A stretch of DNA of 64,000 nucleotides from CAYPEL01 sp036479985 (GCA_965224815.1 CBDDAF010000003.1:558001-622000), one strand, 5' to 3'; shown: positions 27,879 through 37,244, counted from the first letter of the stretch. Made by a program: numbers and translations. Notes: generated from the letters alone by a model not told the origin.

Positions 27879-28709
27879 TTACTGCAGCAATGCGAGTGCT
27901 GTCTGTGGCAATGCGTTCGCCTGAGACAACATAGCTACACCTGCCTGTTGCAGAATCTGTGAACGCGTCAGGTTGGCAGTTTCCATAGCGAAGTCTGCGT
28001 CAATGATGCGTCCACGCGCTGCTGATGTGTTTTCACGGGTAGTGTCCAAAGACCGAATAGCTGTTTCCATACTACTCTGAGCAGCACCCAGTGTTGCACG
28101 TTCTGCGTTAACATTATCCAATGCAGTATCAACCAGATCCATAGCACCTTGTGCATTAGCAACAGATGTAATATCTCCACCCGTTGCAGCTGCTACACCT
28201 GCATCTGCAAACATATTGCTCGTAGTCACTGTAATCCGGTCAAAGGCCGAATTATTAGGCCCTACCTGGAAATCAAAACCGGTCGCACCGGCACCAACAA
28301 TAGCGATACCATTAAATTCAGTGCCCTGTAGTGAACGGTTAATCTCGGTTGCCAGAGCCTGATACTCATTGTCCAGACTGGTACGGTCTGTAGCTGAGTT
28401 AGTAGCATTTGCAGACTGCACCGCTAGCTCACGCATACGTTGTAGTGATTCAGTCACAGAACCCAATGCACCTTCTGCAGTCTGCGCCAGTGAAATTCCG
28501 TCATTGGCATTACGAATACCGACGGTCAAACCACGCACCTGAGCACTCATTCGCTCAGAAATGGCCAGGCCAGCTGCATCATCCTTTGCACTGTTTACAC
28601 GCAAGCCAGAGGACAGACGCTGCAGTGATGTATTTAGTGAACTCTGAGAGTTCGTCAGATTACGTTGTGCATTCAAGGATGCAACATTGGTATTAATGGT
28701 AATAGGCAT
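27879..28709 (-). CDS. fliC: Flagellin FliC
   Basis: A 276-residue flagellin with canonical D0/D1 ends (INTNVASLNAQRNL..LQRLSSGLRVNSAKDDAAGL at the start; AMETANLTRSQILQQAGVAML..LPQTALALLQ at the end) and a very short variable middle. Only one flagellin gene is present in the window. It has a long leader (about 110 bases) and a sigma-28 promoter. The ribosome site GGAG lies ahead of the ATG. Confidence 0.97.
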   Translation of the reverse strand: MPITINTNVASLNAQRNLTNSQSSLNTSLQRLSSGLRVNSAKDDAAGLAISERMSAQVRGLTVGIRNANDGISLAQTAEGALGSVTESLQRMRELAVQSANATNSATDRTSLDNEYQALATEINRSLQGTEFNGIAIVGAGATGFDFQVGPNNSAFDRITVTTSNMFADAGVAAATGGDITSVANAQGAMDLVDTALDNVNAERATLGAAQSSMETAIRSLDTTRENTSAARGRIIDADFAMETANLTRSQILQQAGVAMLSQANALPQTALALLQ

Positions 28710-28825
28710 GCTATTTCTCCAAAAGTTTTAAATGGACGGCTCTCGCTCCGTGGAGCCCATCGTCCAATGTAATTAACGGATATACCCTATTCCCTAAAGA
28801 CGGGTATTTACCGCTTCCGAGTAAC

Positions 28826-28852
28826 TTAGCGTTCAAAAGCAGGGAAACTTAA
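28826..28852 (-). promoter_or_regulatory. Sigma-28 (FliA) promoter of fliC
   Basis: Minus strand TTAAGTTT-N11-AACGCTAA. The -35 matches seven of eight bases of the FliA consensus TAAAGTTT, the spacing is exact, and the -10 matches five of eight of GCCGATAA. It is the best site in the fliC upstream region. Confidence 0.65.
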
Positions 28853-29029
28853 CTGGCAAACAGCATTGATTTCTTGTCATTGAGACAGAAATTAATATTT
28901 ATATTATTCAGATAGATACGACACTTACAGTTAGAACCATGATTTCATTATTTTTGTAATATGACTAACACCCGAATCCCTGCACCGCATTCATTTACTT
29001 ATGAAACCCCTGATTATTTCATGAACACT

Positions 29030-29093
29030 TGTAGGAGCGGCTTCAGCCGCGATGGGCTCTGTACCGTTCATCGCGGCTGAAGCCGCTCCTACA
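29030..29093. repeat. REP inverted pair 1
   Basis: Two 23-base arms in inverted orientation (each TGTAGGAGCGGCTTCAGCCG plus CGA) around an 18-base spacer. The unit lies between the fliC upstream region and the end of the HAD-fold gene. Confidence 0.95.
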
Positions 29094-29156
29094 GAAGTTG
29101 CATTAATTACATAATTAAATAGTGGCTCTCTTAATATATAGAGCATTGATACTGTC

Positions 29157-29828
29157 TCAGTGCATTCTGCTATCCAGACGCTGACTGGTAACCGATCTGG
29201 CCCATTGATGTAGATTTATATTTTCCAGATTCCCCGCTACGGAATCGGGAGACAGACGACGCAAGAGATTACCCGTACGGCGTCCATTGGCGACTGCGAT
29301 GGACGAGACTGATAATGAACGTGCTGCCAATAAATCTGCTTCATTGTCACAAATCATCATGGCAGACTTTGGGTCTGCCAAACAGGATTGCACACGTTCT
29401 TTCCTCAATTCCCAGGTCGGACGGCCATAGCCACTGACCAACACTTCATTGAAATAATTATCCACCTCAAACATTTTCAACTGTGCCATCAAAGCTTGAT
29501 ATTCATTTCTCGAGGTTAAGAGCGTGATACTGTGTTGCTGTGACCAGCTTGCAAGTTGTTCAATCACCTTGTGTTGCAGGCTATCCAGCATCAGGTAGGC
29601 AGAGTTTTCTATCAAAGCCTGATGCTCAACCAGATAATCTTCAACAAATCCCGGATTAGTAGTGCGCGCAACGATTGCCCCCTCATCAATACTCACACGT
29701 TTCAATGACCAGTAAGTCGATGGATCATAGGGAGTAAATCCCGATTGTTTTAGTAGTTCACTGTATACGGCATAGTAACGGCTGGACACATCCAGCAGTG
29801 TCCCTTCGAGATTGATAAAGAGTTGCAT
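29157..29828 (-). CDS. HAD-fold protein with altered nucleophile motif, flagellar regulon
   Basis: A 223-residue haloacid dehalogenase-fold protein. Motif I reads INLEGTLLD (N6, E8) where active enzymes have DxDGT, so both the nucleophile and the general acid are replaced. Motif II is LLTSR and the motif IV region is ICDNEADLLAA, both recognisable. It may be catalytically dead, a binding protein, or use another chemistry. The ATG at 29828 follows a perfect sigma-54 promoter by about 40 bases, so it is expressed with flagellar genes. It sits alone between the flagellin and hook-filament junction genes. A role in flagellin handling is inference. Confidence 0.8.
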   Translation of the reverse strand: MQLFINLEGTLLDVSSRYYAVYSELLKQSGFTPYDPSTYWSLKRVSIDEGAIVARTTNPGFVEDYLVEHQALIENSAYLMLDSLQHKVIEQLASWSQQHSITLLTSRNEYQALMAQLKMFEVDNYFNEVLVSGYGRPTWELRKERVQSCLADPKSAMMICDNEADLLAARSLSVSSIAVANGRRTGNLLRRLSPDSVAGNLENINLHQWARSVTSQRLDSRMH

Positions 29829-29880
29829 AGTGCCTTTCCCTGTGCAGAAATCTGGTAAGCGATTATTACCAATGATACAA

Positions 29881-29896
29881 AGCAATCTTTATGCCA
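29881..29896 (-). promoter_or_regulatory. Sigma-54 promoter of the HAD-fold gene
   Basis: Minus strand TGGCAT-N5-TTGCT, a full sigma-54 match identical in form to the fliL and fliK promoters. The expected start site is about 40 bases before the ATG at 29828. Confidence 0.85.
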
Positions 29897-29977
29897 GTAG
29901 ATATTTTACTTTTTTAGCTTTAAGTCAGGAAGCTTAAATTAGCTCGTGTATTTATTTACAATGAAGAATGAAAATGC

Positions 29978-30040
29978 TGTAGGAGCGGCTTCAGCCGCGA
30001 TAGAGCTGCGGTGTCTATCGCGGCTGAAGCCGCTCCTACA
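29978..30040. repeat. REP inverted pair 2
   Basis: Same 23-base arms as the other pairs, inverted, with a 17-base spacer. It lies after flgL and before the HAD-fold gene promoter. Confidence 0.95.
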
Positions 30041-30147
30041 GAATATGCAATGGTTAAGAATTACAAAATACACGAATCAATCTGAGATCTCCTGGGATAA
30101 TCTAGAATAGATCCCGCCAAAAGATTGGCAAAACAGTTGCTGGTTTA

Positions 30148-31050
30148 TTAGAGGAAATTAAACAAACTCAAACTCTGTATCTTGGCAAAGGCTTGTTGCG
30201 CCGCTTGCAAGGTAAGCGTCTGTTGATTAAGCCGCGATGCCGCTTCAGCAAAATCAAGGTCTTCAATTTCAGAACGAGTTTCCTTAATCTGAAGTGTCAG
30301 TGAATCATTAACCCGTTCCTGATTGTCCAGTGCATTCTGCCTGGCACCGGTACCTGCACGTACTGTCAAGACATGATCCAATGCATTATCGAGTTGATCC
30401 AGTACGGCTGGATTCAGATTGTTGGTTTCAAGATCCGTGGCAAAATTGTAAAGCGTGGTAAATATATCTTCATAGCCACCACCCGTTGCAGGCACTTTCA
30501 TAAATACCTCAAGGCCTGAATCCCCATCAGCGATTAATCTATCAGGTGCAACCTTGATACGGCGTTGCCCCTGATCACCGGCATAACTAAAAGTACCGCT
30601 GCCATCTGCACTAAAAGGTGTGACACGATCCCTGGTGCCAGAAAATAGATATTCGCCGTTGCCGTCTTTACGATTCGCAATACCTAACATTTCATCAAGC
30701 AATTGCCTTATTTCCGGTGCTGTCGAAGCCAGGTCTTTAGCATTGATAGAACCATTCAAACTACTGATTGCCAGCTCATGTGCCCGCTGTAATAAATCAC
30801 CGGCGGAACCTAAAACAGTTTCCTCAGCTTCTAGTCGATTACGCGCAGAAATAATATTATTCTGAAACTGATCAGTAATACTCAGCGTTTCTGTTAAACC
30901 AATGATACGAGTTGCGGCAGTTGGATCATCGGCAGGATTTTGTACGCGTTTTCCCGAGGATAATTGCAACTGGGTTTTCAACAAAGCATTCTGCTGATCC
31001 AGCATACCGTTCACACCTTGACGAAACATTTGCAACGTACTAATCGCCAT
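30148..31050 (-). CDS. flgL: Hook-filament junction protein FlgL
   Basis: A 300-residue flagellin-like protein (STLQMFRQGVNGMLDQQNALLKTQLQLSSGKRVQNPADDPTAA at the N-terminus; DLDFAEAASRLNQQTLTLQAAQQAFAKIQ near the C-terminus). It joins the hook to the filament with FlgK. It lies two bases after flgK, last in the flgBCDEFGHIJKL operon. Confidence 0.95.
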   Translation of the reverse strand: MAISTLQMFRQGVNGMLDQQNALLKTQLQLSSGKRVQNPADDPTAATRIIGLTETLSITDQFQNNIISARNRLEAEETVLGSAGDLLQRAHELAISSLNGSINAKDLASTAPEIRQLLDEMLGIANRKDGNGEYLFSGTRDRVTPFSADGSGTFSYAGDQGQRRIKVAPDRLIADGDSGLEVFMKVPATGGGYEDIFTTLYNFATDLETNNLNPAVLDQLDNALDHVLTVRAGTGARQNALDNQERVNDSLTLQIKETRSEIEDLDFAEAASRLNQQTLTLQAAQQAFAKIQSLSLFNFL

Positions 31051-31052
31051 AA

Positions 31053-32990
31053 TTACCGCCCTACTGCGTTCAATAACGACTGAAAAGTTTCATCCGCTAT
31101 GGTTATAAGTCGTGCTAGTGCTTGATAGGCTTGTTGGTAACGAATCAGATCTGCTGCTTCCTCGTCCAGGTTTACGCCCGATTTAGCATCAACTGTTTCC
31201 TGCGCCTGACGTTGCAGCGCAGTTTGCGCTTCAGCGGTAATTTGTGCAGTTCTAGTCCGGGTACTGACATCGCCAATCAGCTGGGCATAGGCATTCTCAA
31301 AGCTGGCTGACCCGCCTTCCATGGTTAGTCCGGTTTGCAGATCAGACAACATCAATATATTGGTATTATCGCCGGTGCCATTCTGATTCGCCTGTATATT
31401 AAAGCTGTCAGTATTTGCCGGAATACCAGAAACAACAAAGGTAACGCCTGCTACGGTAAATTCAGTACCGCTATCGACTGCTGGGTCATAGGCAAATGAA
31501 CCCGTTGCATCACCGGTATAATTAAACTGCTGTGCGGTGGCATCAAAGGTCAACGAAATACCACTACTCAAAGATGAAGAGCTGCTATCAATTCCAGTCA
31601 ACGCCATTGCGCCATTACCTGTATTAACAGGCACACCATTAGCATTTGTATTTTCACCCACACTTACGGGCGAAGCAGCGGCTATTTCACGTACACTGAT
31701 GGGACGAAGCTGAATTGTAGGACTTCCGCTGCGAGTCGGTTGAATCTGAAAGCGATCCCCTGCTGCGGCGGCACCATTGACAACAATATTCAAACCATCA
31801 ACGGCAAAAGGATCGCCTGGAACACCGGTACCACTCATTGGCACAATTTTACCGTCACTGACACGCTGCATAGACCAAATAGTGCCGTCGAACCCTAGCG
31901 TATAATCACTGGTTGTTAATTTTGAAATATCATTCTGATCATAACTCGCAGTAACATTGACCTGACTAATATTATTGACATCCCGTGACGACAACGGCGT
32001 TCCGATTTCAAAAAACTGTTTGCCCGCATTACCGTCAAGATCCATACCTAATTGATGCATGCTGTTAAATTCCTGGGCAACAGTCACTGCAATACGGCCT
32101 AATGCGTTTTGTGAAGGATCAAGCACCTGATCCCGAAAATCCAGAATCGCACCCATTTCACCACCGGTAATATTATCCGTGATAACCGAAGAAACATTAC
32201 CTGTAGAAATAGCAACTTCAAGACGGCGCGCATCAAAATCATTTTGAACTATTTCTAATGATGATGGCAGGAAGCGTGTTACCAGAGGCTGTCCGGTTCC
32301 AATGGTTACATTGACTGAACCGTCTTCTTGCTGCACAGCACGTACGTTAACCAGTTCAGACAGGCGAGTAATTAATCTGTCTCTTGCATCCATTAAATCA
32401 TTAGGTGCTTCGCCACTACCTGATGATCTGGCATCTACTATTTGCCGGTTTGCATCTGCAATTGTAGAGCTGAGACTGTTTATCTCAGCAACCATATTAC
32501 TCAAACCGCCATTAACTTCGGTTCGAAGATCATCCAACTGGTTATTTAAGGAATGAAATCTAGCTGTTAATGATTCCGCCTCGGTTAACATGACTTGTCT
32601 GGCTGGAATCGAAGATGGGTCGTTGGCCAGGCCCTGAACTGAATCAAAAAAGCTTTCAAGCCCTGCGTTTAACCCAGCGTCGGCATCCCCAAGCAGATTT
32701 GATACGCGCGAGGAGAAACTGGCAAAGGTATCAAACTGATGACTTGAACTGGTGGCGTTGCGCAGGTTTGCTGCCTGAAACTGATCATACAAACGTTCAA
32801 TGCTTTCAACCTGAACACCATTACCGATGTAACCTTGCCCGGTAAAACTGGGCGCGCGCGTACCTAGTTCAACACGCTGCCGTGTGTAACCTTCGGTATT
32901 CGCATTAGCAATATTGTGCCCGGTGACACCAATAGCACGTTGAAAAGTCAACAGGCCTGATGCCGCTGTACCTAATAACCCTACAGCCAT
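31053..32990 (-). CDS. flgK: Hook-filament junction protein FlgK
   Basis: A 645-residue protein with the rod/hook N-terminal motif (LLTFQRAIGVTGHNIANANTEGYTRQRVEL) and a C-terminal helix (EEAADLIRYQQAYQALARLITIADETFQSLL). The middle carries repeated beta-rich segments. The frame is open to 33062, but the ATG at 32990 (MAVGLLGTA), with AGGAG nine bases ahead, fits the family. It follows flgJ. Confidence 0.95.
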   Translation of the reverse strand: MAVGLLGTAASGLLTFQRAIGVTGHNIANANTEGYTRQRVELGTRAPSFTGQGYIGNGVQVESIERLYDQFQAANLRNATSSSHQFDTFASFSSRVSNLLGDADAGLNAGLESFFDSVQGLANDPSSIPARQVMLTEAESLTARFHSLNNQLDDLRTEVNGGLSNMVAEINSLSSTIADANRQIVDARSSGSGEAPNDLMDARDRLITRLSELVNVRAVQQEDGSVNVTIGTGQPLVTRFLPSSLEIVQNDFDARRLEVAISTGNVSSVITDNITGGEMGAILDFRDQVLDPSQNALGRIAVTVAQEFNSMHQLGMDLDGNAGKQFFEIGTPLSSRDVNNISQVNVTASYDQNDISKLTTSDYTLGFDGTIWSMQRVSDGKIVPMSGTGVPGDPFAVDGLNIVVNGAAAAGDRFQIQPTRSGSPTIQLRPISVREIAAASPVSVGENTNANGVPVNTGNGAMALTGIDSSSSSLSSGISLTFDATAQQFNYTGDATGSFAYDPAVDSGTEFTVAGVTFVVSGIPANTDSFNIQANQNGTGDNTNILMLSDLQTGLTMEGGSASFENAYAQLIGDVSTRTRTAQITAEAQTALQRQAQETVDAKSGVNLDEEAADLIRYQQAYQALARLITIADETFQSLLNAVGR

Positions 32991-33069
32991 GAGAATTGAC
33001 TCCTGATCATGCAGTGACAAATTGGCAGTGACAGTTTTTGAAACGGACATGAGTGGCCTCAATCTTATC

Positions 33070-33999
33070 CTAGCGGTGAAATACTACGATTCTATAATAT
33101 TTAGAAAGCGGCTGACTGCTTAATATATTATTAATTTTATTCGCATATTTTGGGTCAGTTGCATAGCCTGCTTGTTGGAGCGCATCGGTAAATTTTGCAT
33201 TATCCGAAACCGCTTGCAAGGCAGTTTTATAGCGTGGATTACTGCGTAAAAAGTCGACGTAATCATTAAAACTTTCAGCAGGTGAATCATAGGCGCGAAA
33301 AGCTGCACGTTCTTTACGCATTAGACCATCCTGGTATTCAACGGTGTCACTGAATACTTTGCGGCCTTGCCAACTGGCATCCGCTTTGATACCAAATAAA
33401 TTAAAACTGTTACTGCCATCAACACCACGCAGCATGGATTTTCCCCAACCAGTTTCCAGTGCAGCCTGAGCGATCAAAACTTCAGGATTAACGCCAAGAT
33501 CAGCGGCAGCATCACGCGCCTGCGGCCATAAGTCATCGACAAATGCTTGCGGTGAATCAGGTTTCCAATCTTCCGTTACTGTCTCAGCGAGAGGTACGAT
33601 AGCTCGCACACGCTCATCCATATTTAAATGCAGGGACTCAACGGCTTTAGTATCAACCAGGGGAATGATTGGCTGGTTTTCCGGTACAGCTCCCATCGGG
33701 TTGCCAGAAAGCTGCTGGATAATCATATCCGCCAGACCTATACCCTGCTTTTGACTTAGATCCATGGAAATCTGTTTATCGAACATGCTTTGATAAGTTT
33801 TACTATGGTCGCTGTCGAAAATACCTTCACCTAGACTGGCATCGCGCATGCTTTTCAACATCATTTGTAGAAATAACGCTTCGAATTGACCTGCAACTTC
33901 ACGCAGAGCTTGCGGATCATTTTGCTTCGCACTTGCGCGCGTCTCCGCCAGACCTTTGAAATCCATGTATAGATCAGTATGTGTAACGGGCGCGGTCAT
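33070..33999 (-). CDS. flgJ: Flagellar rod cap/muramidase FlgJ
   Basis: A 309-residue two-domain protein. The N-terminal rod-binding domain (about 25-95; ALREVAGQFEALFLQMMLKSMRDA) scaffolds rod assembly. The C-terminal peptidoglycan hydrolase (about 150-309) has the catalytic-Glu motif LIAQAALETGWGKS and the SFNLFGIKA block. It opens the wall for the rod. It is about 100 bases after flgI, a gap holding a degraded repeat. Confidence 0.95.
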   Translation of the reverse strand: MTAPVTHTDLYMDFKGLAETRASAKQNDPQALREVAGQFEALFLQMMLKSMRDASLGEGIFDSDHSKTYQSMFDKQISMDLSQKQGIGLADMIIQQLSGNPMGAVPENQPIIPLVDTKAVESLHLNMDERVRAIVPLAETVTEDWKPDSPQAFVDDLWPQARDAAADLGVNPEVLIAQAALETGWGKSMLRGVDGSNSFNLFGIKADASWQGRKVFSDTVEYQDGLMRKERAAFRAYDSPAESFNDYVDFLRSNPRYKTALQAVSDNAKFTDALQQAGYATDPKYANKINNILSSQPLSKYYRIVVFHR

Positions 34000-34028
34000 A
34001 TCATTTCATTAATTTGAAAACTAAAAAC

Positions 34029-34098
34029 AATTATTTCTCGCAGAGGCGCAGAGATCGCAGAGTAAAAGATTTATACATAAAAATGCTTTTCTCAGCGT
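34029..34098. repeat. Truncated CTCGCAGAG-type palindromic repeat
   Basis: The left arm (34030-34062) closely matches the left arm of the element at 36186-36288. The right arm is lost or badly degraded at the end of flgI. It fills the flgI-flgJ gap. Confidence 0.6.
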
Positions 34099-34099
34099 G

Positions 34100-35230
34100 C
34101 TAAATAACAATCAGTTCAGCGCGCAAAGATCCAGCGTGCTTCAATGCTTCTAGAATAGCCACAAGGTCACTCGGTGCGGCACCGACACGGTTTACAGCAC
34201 GTACTACATCATCCAGTGTAATACCGGAATCCAGGACAAACATGCGATTACCATCCTGCTTAATATCCACGTCACTTTGCGGTGTAACCACGGTTGTGCC
34301 TTGTGAAAACGGACCAGGTTGACTGACTTGTAAATTTTCGGAAATGGTAACCACCAGATTACCGTGTGATACCGCAGCAGGTTCAATGCGGACATTCTTA
34401 CTAATAACTACCGTGCCTGTTCGTGAATTGATAATCACGCGGGCAGCGGAATCACCGGGTTCTACTTCTACATTCTCAATCAGTGAAGCAAAGGCAACAC
34501 GTTGTGCTGGGTCTACCGGTGCACTGACACGAATAGATGTCGCATCGATCGCCTGCGCCATCTCAGATCCTAATGTTTTGTTAACGGCTTTTGCCAGCCG
34601 GTTAGCTGTAGTGAAATCACCATGGTTAAGGTTCAGTACGATATGCTTACCCTCCATAAACGGGTTTTTGACGGTGCGTTCTACTGAGGCCCCGTTTGGA
34701 ATTCGCCCTACACTTGGAATATTGACAGTGATGCTAGAGCCATCACCACCTGTTGCATTCAGACCACTAACCAGCAAATCACCCTGTCCTATTGCATAAA
34801 CTCGACCATCTGCACCTTTTAATGGTGCCATTAACAAGGTTCCACCGCGTAAACTTTTAGCATTGCCGATAGAAGAAACAGTAATGTCGATGGTTTGCCC
34901 CTGCTTGGCAAACGCAGGTAATTTTGCGTGTACAGCGACAGCTGCAACGTTTTTCAATTGGGGATTTACATTTGGCGGAATTGTAATACCAAACTGCTGT
35001 AACATACTCTTCAAACTTTGCACGGTAAACGGTGTTTGACTGGTTTGGTCACCAGTTCCGTCCAGGCCCACTACTAGTCCGTAGCCTACCAGTTGGTTAC
35101 TGCGAACACCGGCAACGTGTGCCAGATCCTTGATGCGTTCTGCGTGTGTGTTTGTTGATAAAAAACCAAATGCACAGAGTAGCAATATGTTTAAGAGCTT
35201 CTTGTTCATAAATATGCGCAAACTATTCAT
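34100..35230 (-). CDS. flgI: Flagellar P-ring protein FlgI
   Basis: A 376-residue periplasmic protein with a signal peptide (about 1-30, ending THAERIKD). Family motifs include LVGYGLVVGLDGTGDQTSQTPFT and the C-terminal block DVVRAVNRVGAAPSDLVAILEAL. It forms the P ring in the peptidoglycan with the help of FlgA. An ATG seven codons later (35209) is possible, but the first has an AGAG site ahead. Confidence 0.95.
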   Translation of the reverse strand: MNSLRIFMNKKLLNILLLCAFGFLSTNTHAERIKDLAHVAGVRSNQLVGYGLVVGLDGTGDQTSQTPFTVQSLKSMLQQFGITIPPNVNPQLKNVAAVAVHAKLPAFAKQGQTIDITVSSIGNAKSLRGGTLLMAPLKGADGRVYAIGQGDLLVSGLNATGGDGSSITVNIPSVGRIPNGASVERTVKNPFMEGKHIVLNLNHGDFTTANRLAKAVNKTLGSEMAQAIDATSIRVSAPVDPAQRVAFASLIENVEVEPGDSAARVIINSRTGTVVISKNVRIEPAAVSHGNLVVTISENLQVSQPGPFSQGTTVVTPQSDVDIKQDGNRMFVLDSGITLDDVVRAVNRVGAAPSDLVAILEALKHAGSLRAELIVI

Positions 35231-35250
35231 AATAAATCTCTTTCCCTTTT

Positions 35251-35353
35251 AGCTCCCTCCCCCTCAGGGGGAGGGCTGGGGAGAGGGGATCTAATAAAGC
35301 AAATGCCTTATTTTTATCCCCTCTCCCTGTCCCTCTCCCGAAGGGAGAGGGGA
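35251..35353. repeat. CCCTCTCCC-type palindromic repeat, copy 1
   Basis: C/T-rich and G/A-rich blocks form an inverted repeat: a perfect inner palindrome at 35255-35275, then GGGGAGAGGGG facing CCCCTCTCC further on. A second copy lies before flgA. It sits in the flgH-flgI gap and is transcribed with the operon. Confidence 0.8.
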
Positions 35354-35429
35354 CGAATTGTTTGTATTGCAGCGATGGCTTCTTTGCTGTTTACTTTATC
35401 CTTCTCTGATAACTAACTATCAGCCGACC

Positions 35430-36143
35430 CTAAAACGGCCAAATCGGACTATTAAAAAATCTGGCCAGCCAACCAGGACTGTTAGCATTCGCCAGCATAC
35501 CTTTGCCGCTGTAGGCAATACGGGCATCAGCTACCAGCGTCGAGAAAATAGTATTATCAGTCCTCACATCCTGTGGACGCACAATGCCTGATATCTGAAT
35601 ATATTCTTCACCCTGATTCAGGGTTAACCATTTTTCTCCGCGGACAATCATATTTCCATTCGGTAATACTTCAGCAACGGTTACGGTAATGCTGCCATTC
35701 AAACTATTACTCTGATTTGAGTCGCCCTCACCTTCAAATGAATTTGTCGAACCGAGCGTTGCTGACAACGTATTACCACGATTACTATCTAGAGGAATAA
35801 ATCCTGGCGCATTAAACGTTGGCGTTGCACCTAATAGTGTGGGTGATTGCACATCAATACTTGTCGCACGATCAGTTGTGGTTTTTGCTGACTTTGACGC
35901 TGAAGTGTTTTCGGAAAGAATAATAGTAATCAAGTCACCAACACGGCGTGCTTTGACGTCTTCGAATAAGCGTACTTCCTGGCCTAGCTGATAGATGCCA
36001 CCATGAGTTGGTTCCACGTATTCGTAATCTGGAGGCGTTGCGGGATGATAAACCTGCTTGTCCGGCATTACTGTCGCACAGCCGCTTCCCAGCAGCGTCA
36101 AGGCCATCAGCAAAATTGGCATATTTTGTCGCTTTGTAAACAT
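35430..36143 (-). CDS. flgH: Flagellar L-ring lipoprotein FlgH
   Basis: A 237-residue lipoprotein with a signal peptide ending in the lipobox LGSGC (cysteine about residue 22). The mature part shows LFEDVKARRVGDLITIILSE, NGNMIVRGEKWLTLNQGEEYIQISGIVRP and IAYSGKGMLANA, all FlgH hallmarks. It forms the outer-membrane L ring. Confidence 0.96.
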   Translation of the reverse strand: MFTKRQNMPILLMALTLLGSGCATVMPDKQVYHPATPPDYEYVEPTHGGIYQLGQEVRLFEDVKARRVGDLITIILSENTSASKSAKTTTDRATSIDVQSPTLLGATPTFNAPGFIPLDSNRGNTLSATLGSTNSFEGEGDSNQSNSLNGSITVTVAEVLPNGNMIVRGEKWLTLNQGEEYIQISGIVRPQDVRTDNTIFSTLVADARIAYSGKGMLANANSPGWLARFFNSPIWPF

Positions 36144-36185
36144 GGCTTTCCCTTATGCCCGTGTTTTTTCTGGCGGAAATGAAGA

Positions 36186-36288
36186 ATAATTATCTCTCGC
36201 AGAGACGCAAAGATCGCAAAGTAGATAATCTAATATACTATTACAATGTTTTCTTAGCGCCTTTGCGCCTCTGCGAGAGATATAATTA
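36186..36288. repeat. CTCGCAGAG-type palindromic repeat, full copy
   Basis: Two roughly 36-base imperfect inverted arms (left 36186-36221, right 36253-36288, with core TCTCTCGCAGAGACGC on the left arm) around a 31-base AT-rich spacer. It fills most of the flgG-flgH gap. Confidence 0.85.
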
Positions 36289-36313
36289 CGCTTTGACATG
36301 ATCTCTATTAAAC

Positions 36314-37099
36314 CTAGAGATTGTTCGTCACGTATTGCAACATGCTATCCGTAGTCTGGATCGCTTTGGAATTCATTTCATAGGCACGTTGTGTTTCGAT
36401 CATATCCACCAGCTCTTCAACCACATTAACGTTTGATGTTTCAAGCGCACCCTGTACAACAGTACCCAGACCATTCAATCCAGGCGTGCCCGTTGATGGC
36501 GCACCACTTGAAGCGGTTTCCAGAAACAGGTTTTGCCCGACAGGCTGCAGCCCCGTTGGATTAATAAAATCAGCAAGCTGCACCGTACCTAATTGTGCTG
36601 GTGCCGTACTACCAGGCGTCAAAGCAGAAACTATACCGTCAGAACCAATTGTAATACTGGTTGAATTGGCAGGAATGGTAATGGCCGGTTGAATGACATA
36701 ACCGTTTGAAGTAACCAACTGCCCGGCATCGTCCATCTTGAATGAACCATCCCGTGAATAACCGATATTTCCATCAGGCATCAACACCTGTAAAAAGCCA
36801 CGGCCCTGAATAGCAATGTCCAGACTATTATTTGTCTGCACAATATTACCCATCGTATGAATCTTTTCAGTCGCAACCGTCCGCACACCTGTGCCTAACT
36901 GCAGACCAGTCGGCAGCCGGGTATCCTGCGATGTCTGCGCACCAACCTGACGAATATTTTGATACAACAAATCTTCAAACGCTGCCCGATCTTTTTTGAA
37001 CCCGGTAGTATTAACATTGGCCAGGTTATTGGAAATCACACTCATACGAGTCTGCTGTGCTTCCAGACCGGTTTTTGCAACCCATAATGCTTTATTCAT
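36314..37099 (-). CDS. flgG: Distal rod protein FlgG
   Basis: A 261-residue rod protein with the family N-terminus (ALWVAKTGLEAQQTRMSVISNNLANVNTTGFKKDRAAF), the central SLDIAIQGRGFLQVLMPDG and a C-terminal helix (SNVNVVEELVDMIETQRAYEMNSKAI). Its length is standard. It is separated from flgF by a 145-base gap holding a palindrome. Confidence 0.96.
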   Translation of the reverse strand: MNKALWVAKTGLEAQQTRMSVISNNLANVNTTGFKKDRAAFEDLLYQNIRQVGAQTSQDTRLPTGLQLGTGVRTVATEKIHTMGNIVQTNNSLDIAIQGRGFLQVLMPDGNIGYSRDGSFKMDDAGQLVTSNGYVIQPAITIPANSTSITIGSDGIVSALTPGSTAPAQLGTVQLADFINPTGLQPVGQNLFLETASSGAPSTGTPGLNGLGTVVQGALETSNVNVVEELVDMIETQRAYEMNSKAIQTTDSMLQYVTNNL

Positions 37100-37122
37100 T
37101 TCCTATCCTCTTAAAATCAGTC

Positions 37123-37240
37123 GTATGCAGCTAGGCCGGTATGGAATTTACAGACCGTCGGCAGCAAGGATGCTGCCGCCGAGCGTACAGGGATGTATTT
37201 ACAGCGTGTCTGTAAATTTCATACCGGGCTAGCTGCATAC
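37123..37240. repeat. Long imperfect palindrome between flgF and flgG
   Basis: The outer arms (GTATGCAGCTAG...GGTATGGAATTTACAGAC and its complement near 37206-37240) form a stem of over 30 bases with small mismatches, and a second perfect hairpin is nested at 37159-37178. It occupies nearly the whole gap inside the operon, so it will fold in the flg mRNA. Confidence 0.85.
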
Positions 37241-37244
37241 ACAT

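Larger units (their letters stand above)
28710..29156. other. fliC upstream region
   Basis: About 450 bases: the fliC leader, its sigma-28 promoter (28826-28852), an AT-rich stretch and an inverted REP pair (29030-29093) close to the 3' end of the HAD-fold gene. No coding region was recognised. Confidence 0.7.
29829..30147. other. Gap between flgL and the HAD-fold gene
   Basis: About 320 bases. It contains the HAD-gene leader, its sigma-54 promoter (29881-29896), a REP inverted pair (29978-30040) and about 100 bases after flgL with no clear strong terminator. Confidence 0.7.

Noticed and set aside
29157..29828. Phosphoglycolate phosphatase (Gph)
   Set aside because: Overall HAD layout is similar, but the nucleophile Asp and acid Asp of motif I are replaced, so naming it as this enzyme is not supported.
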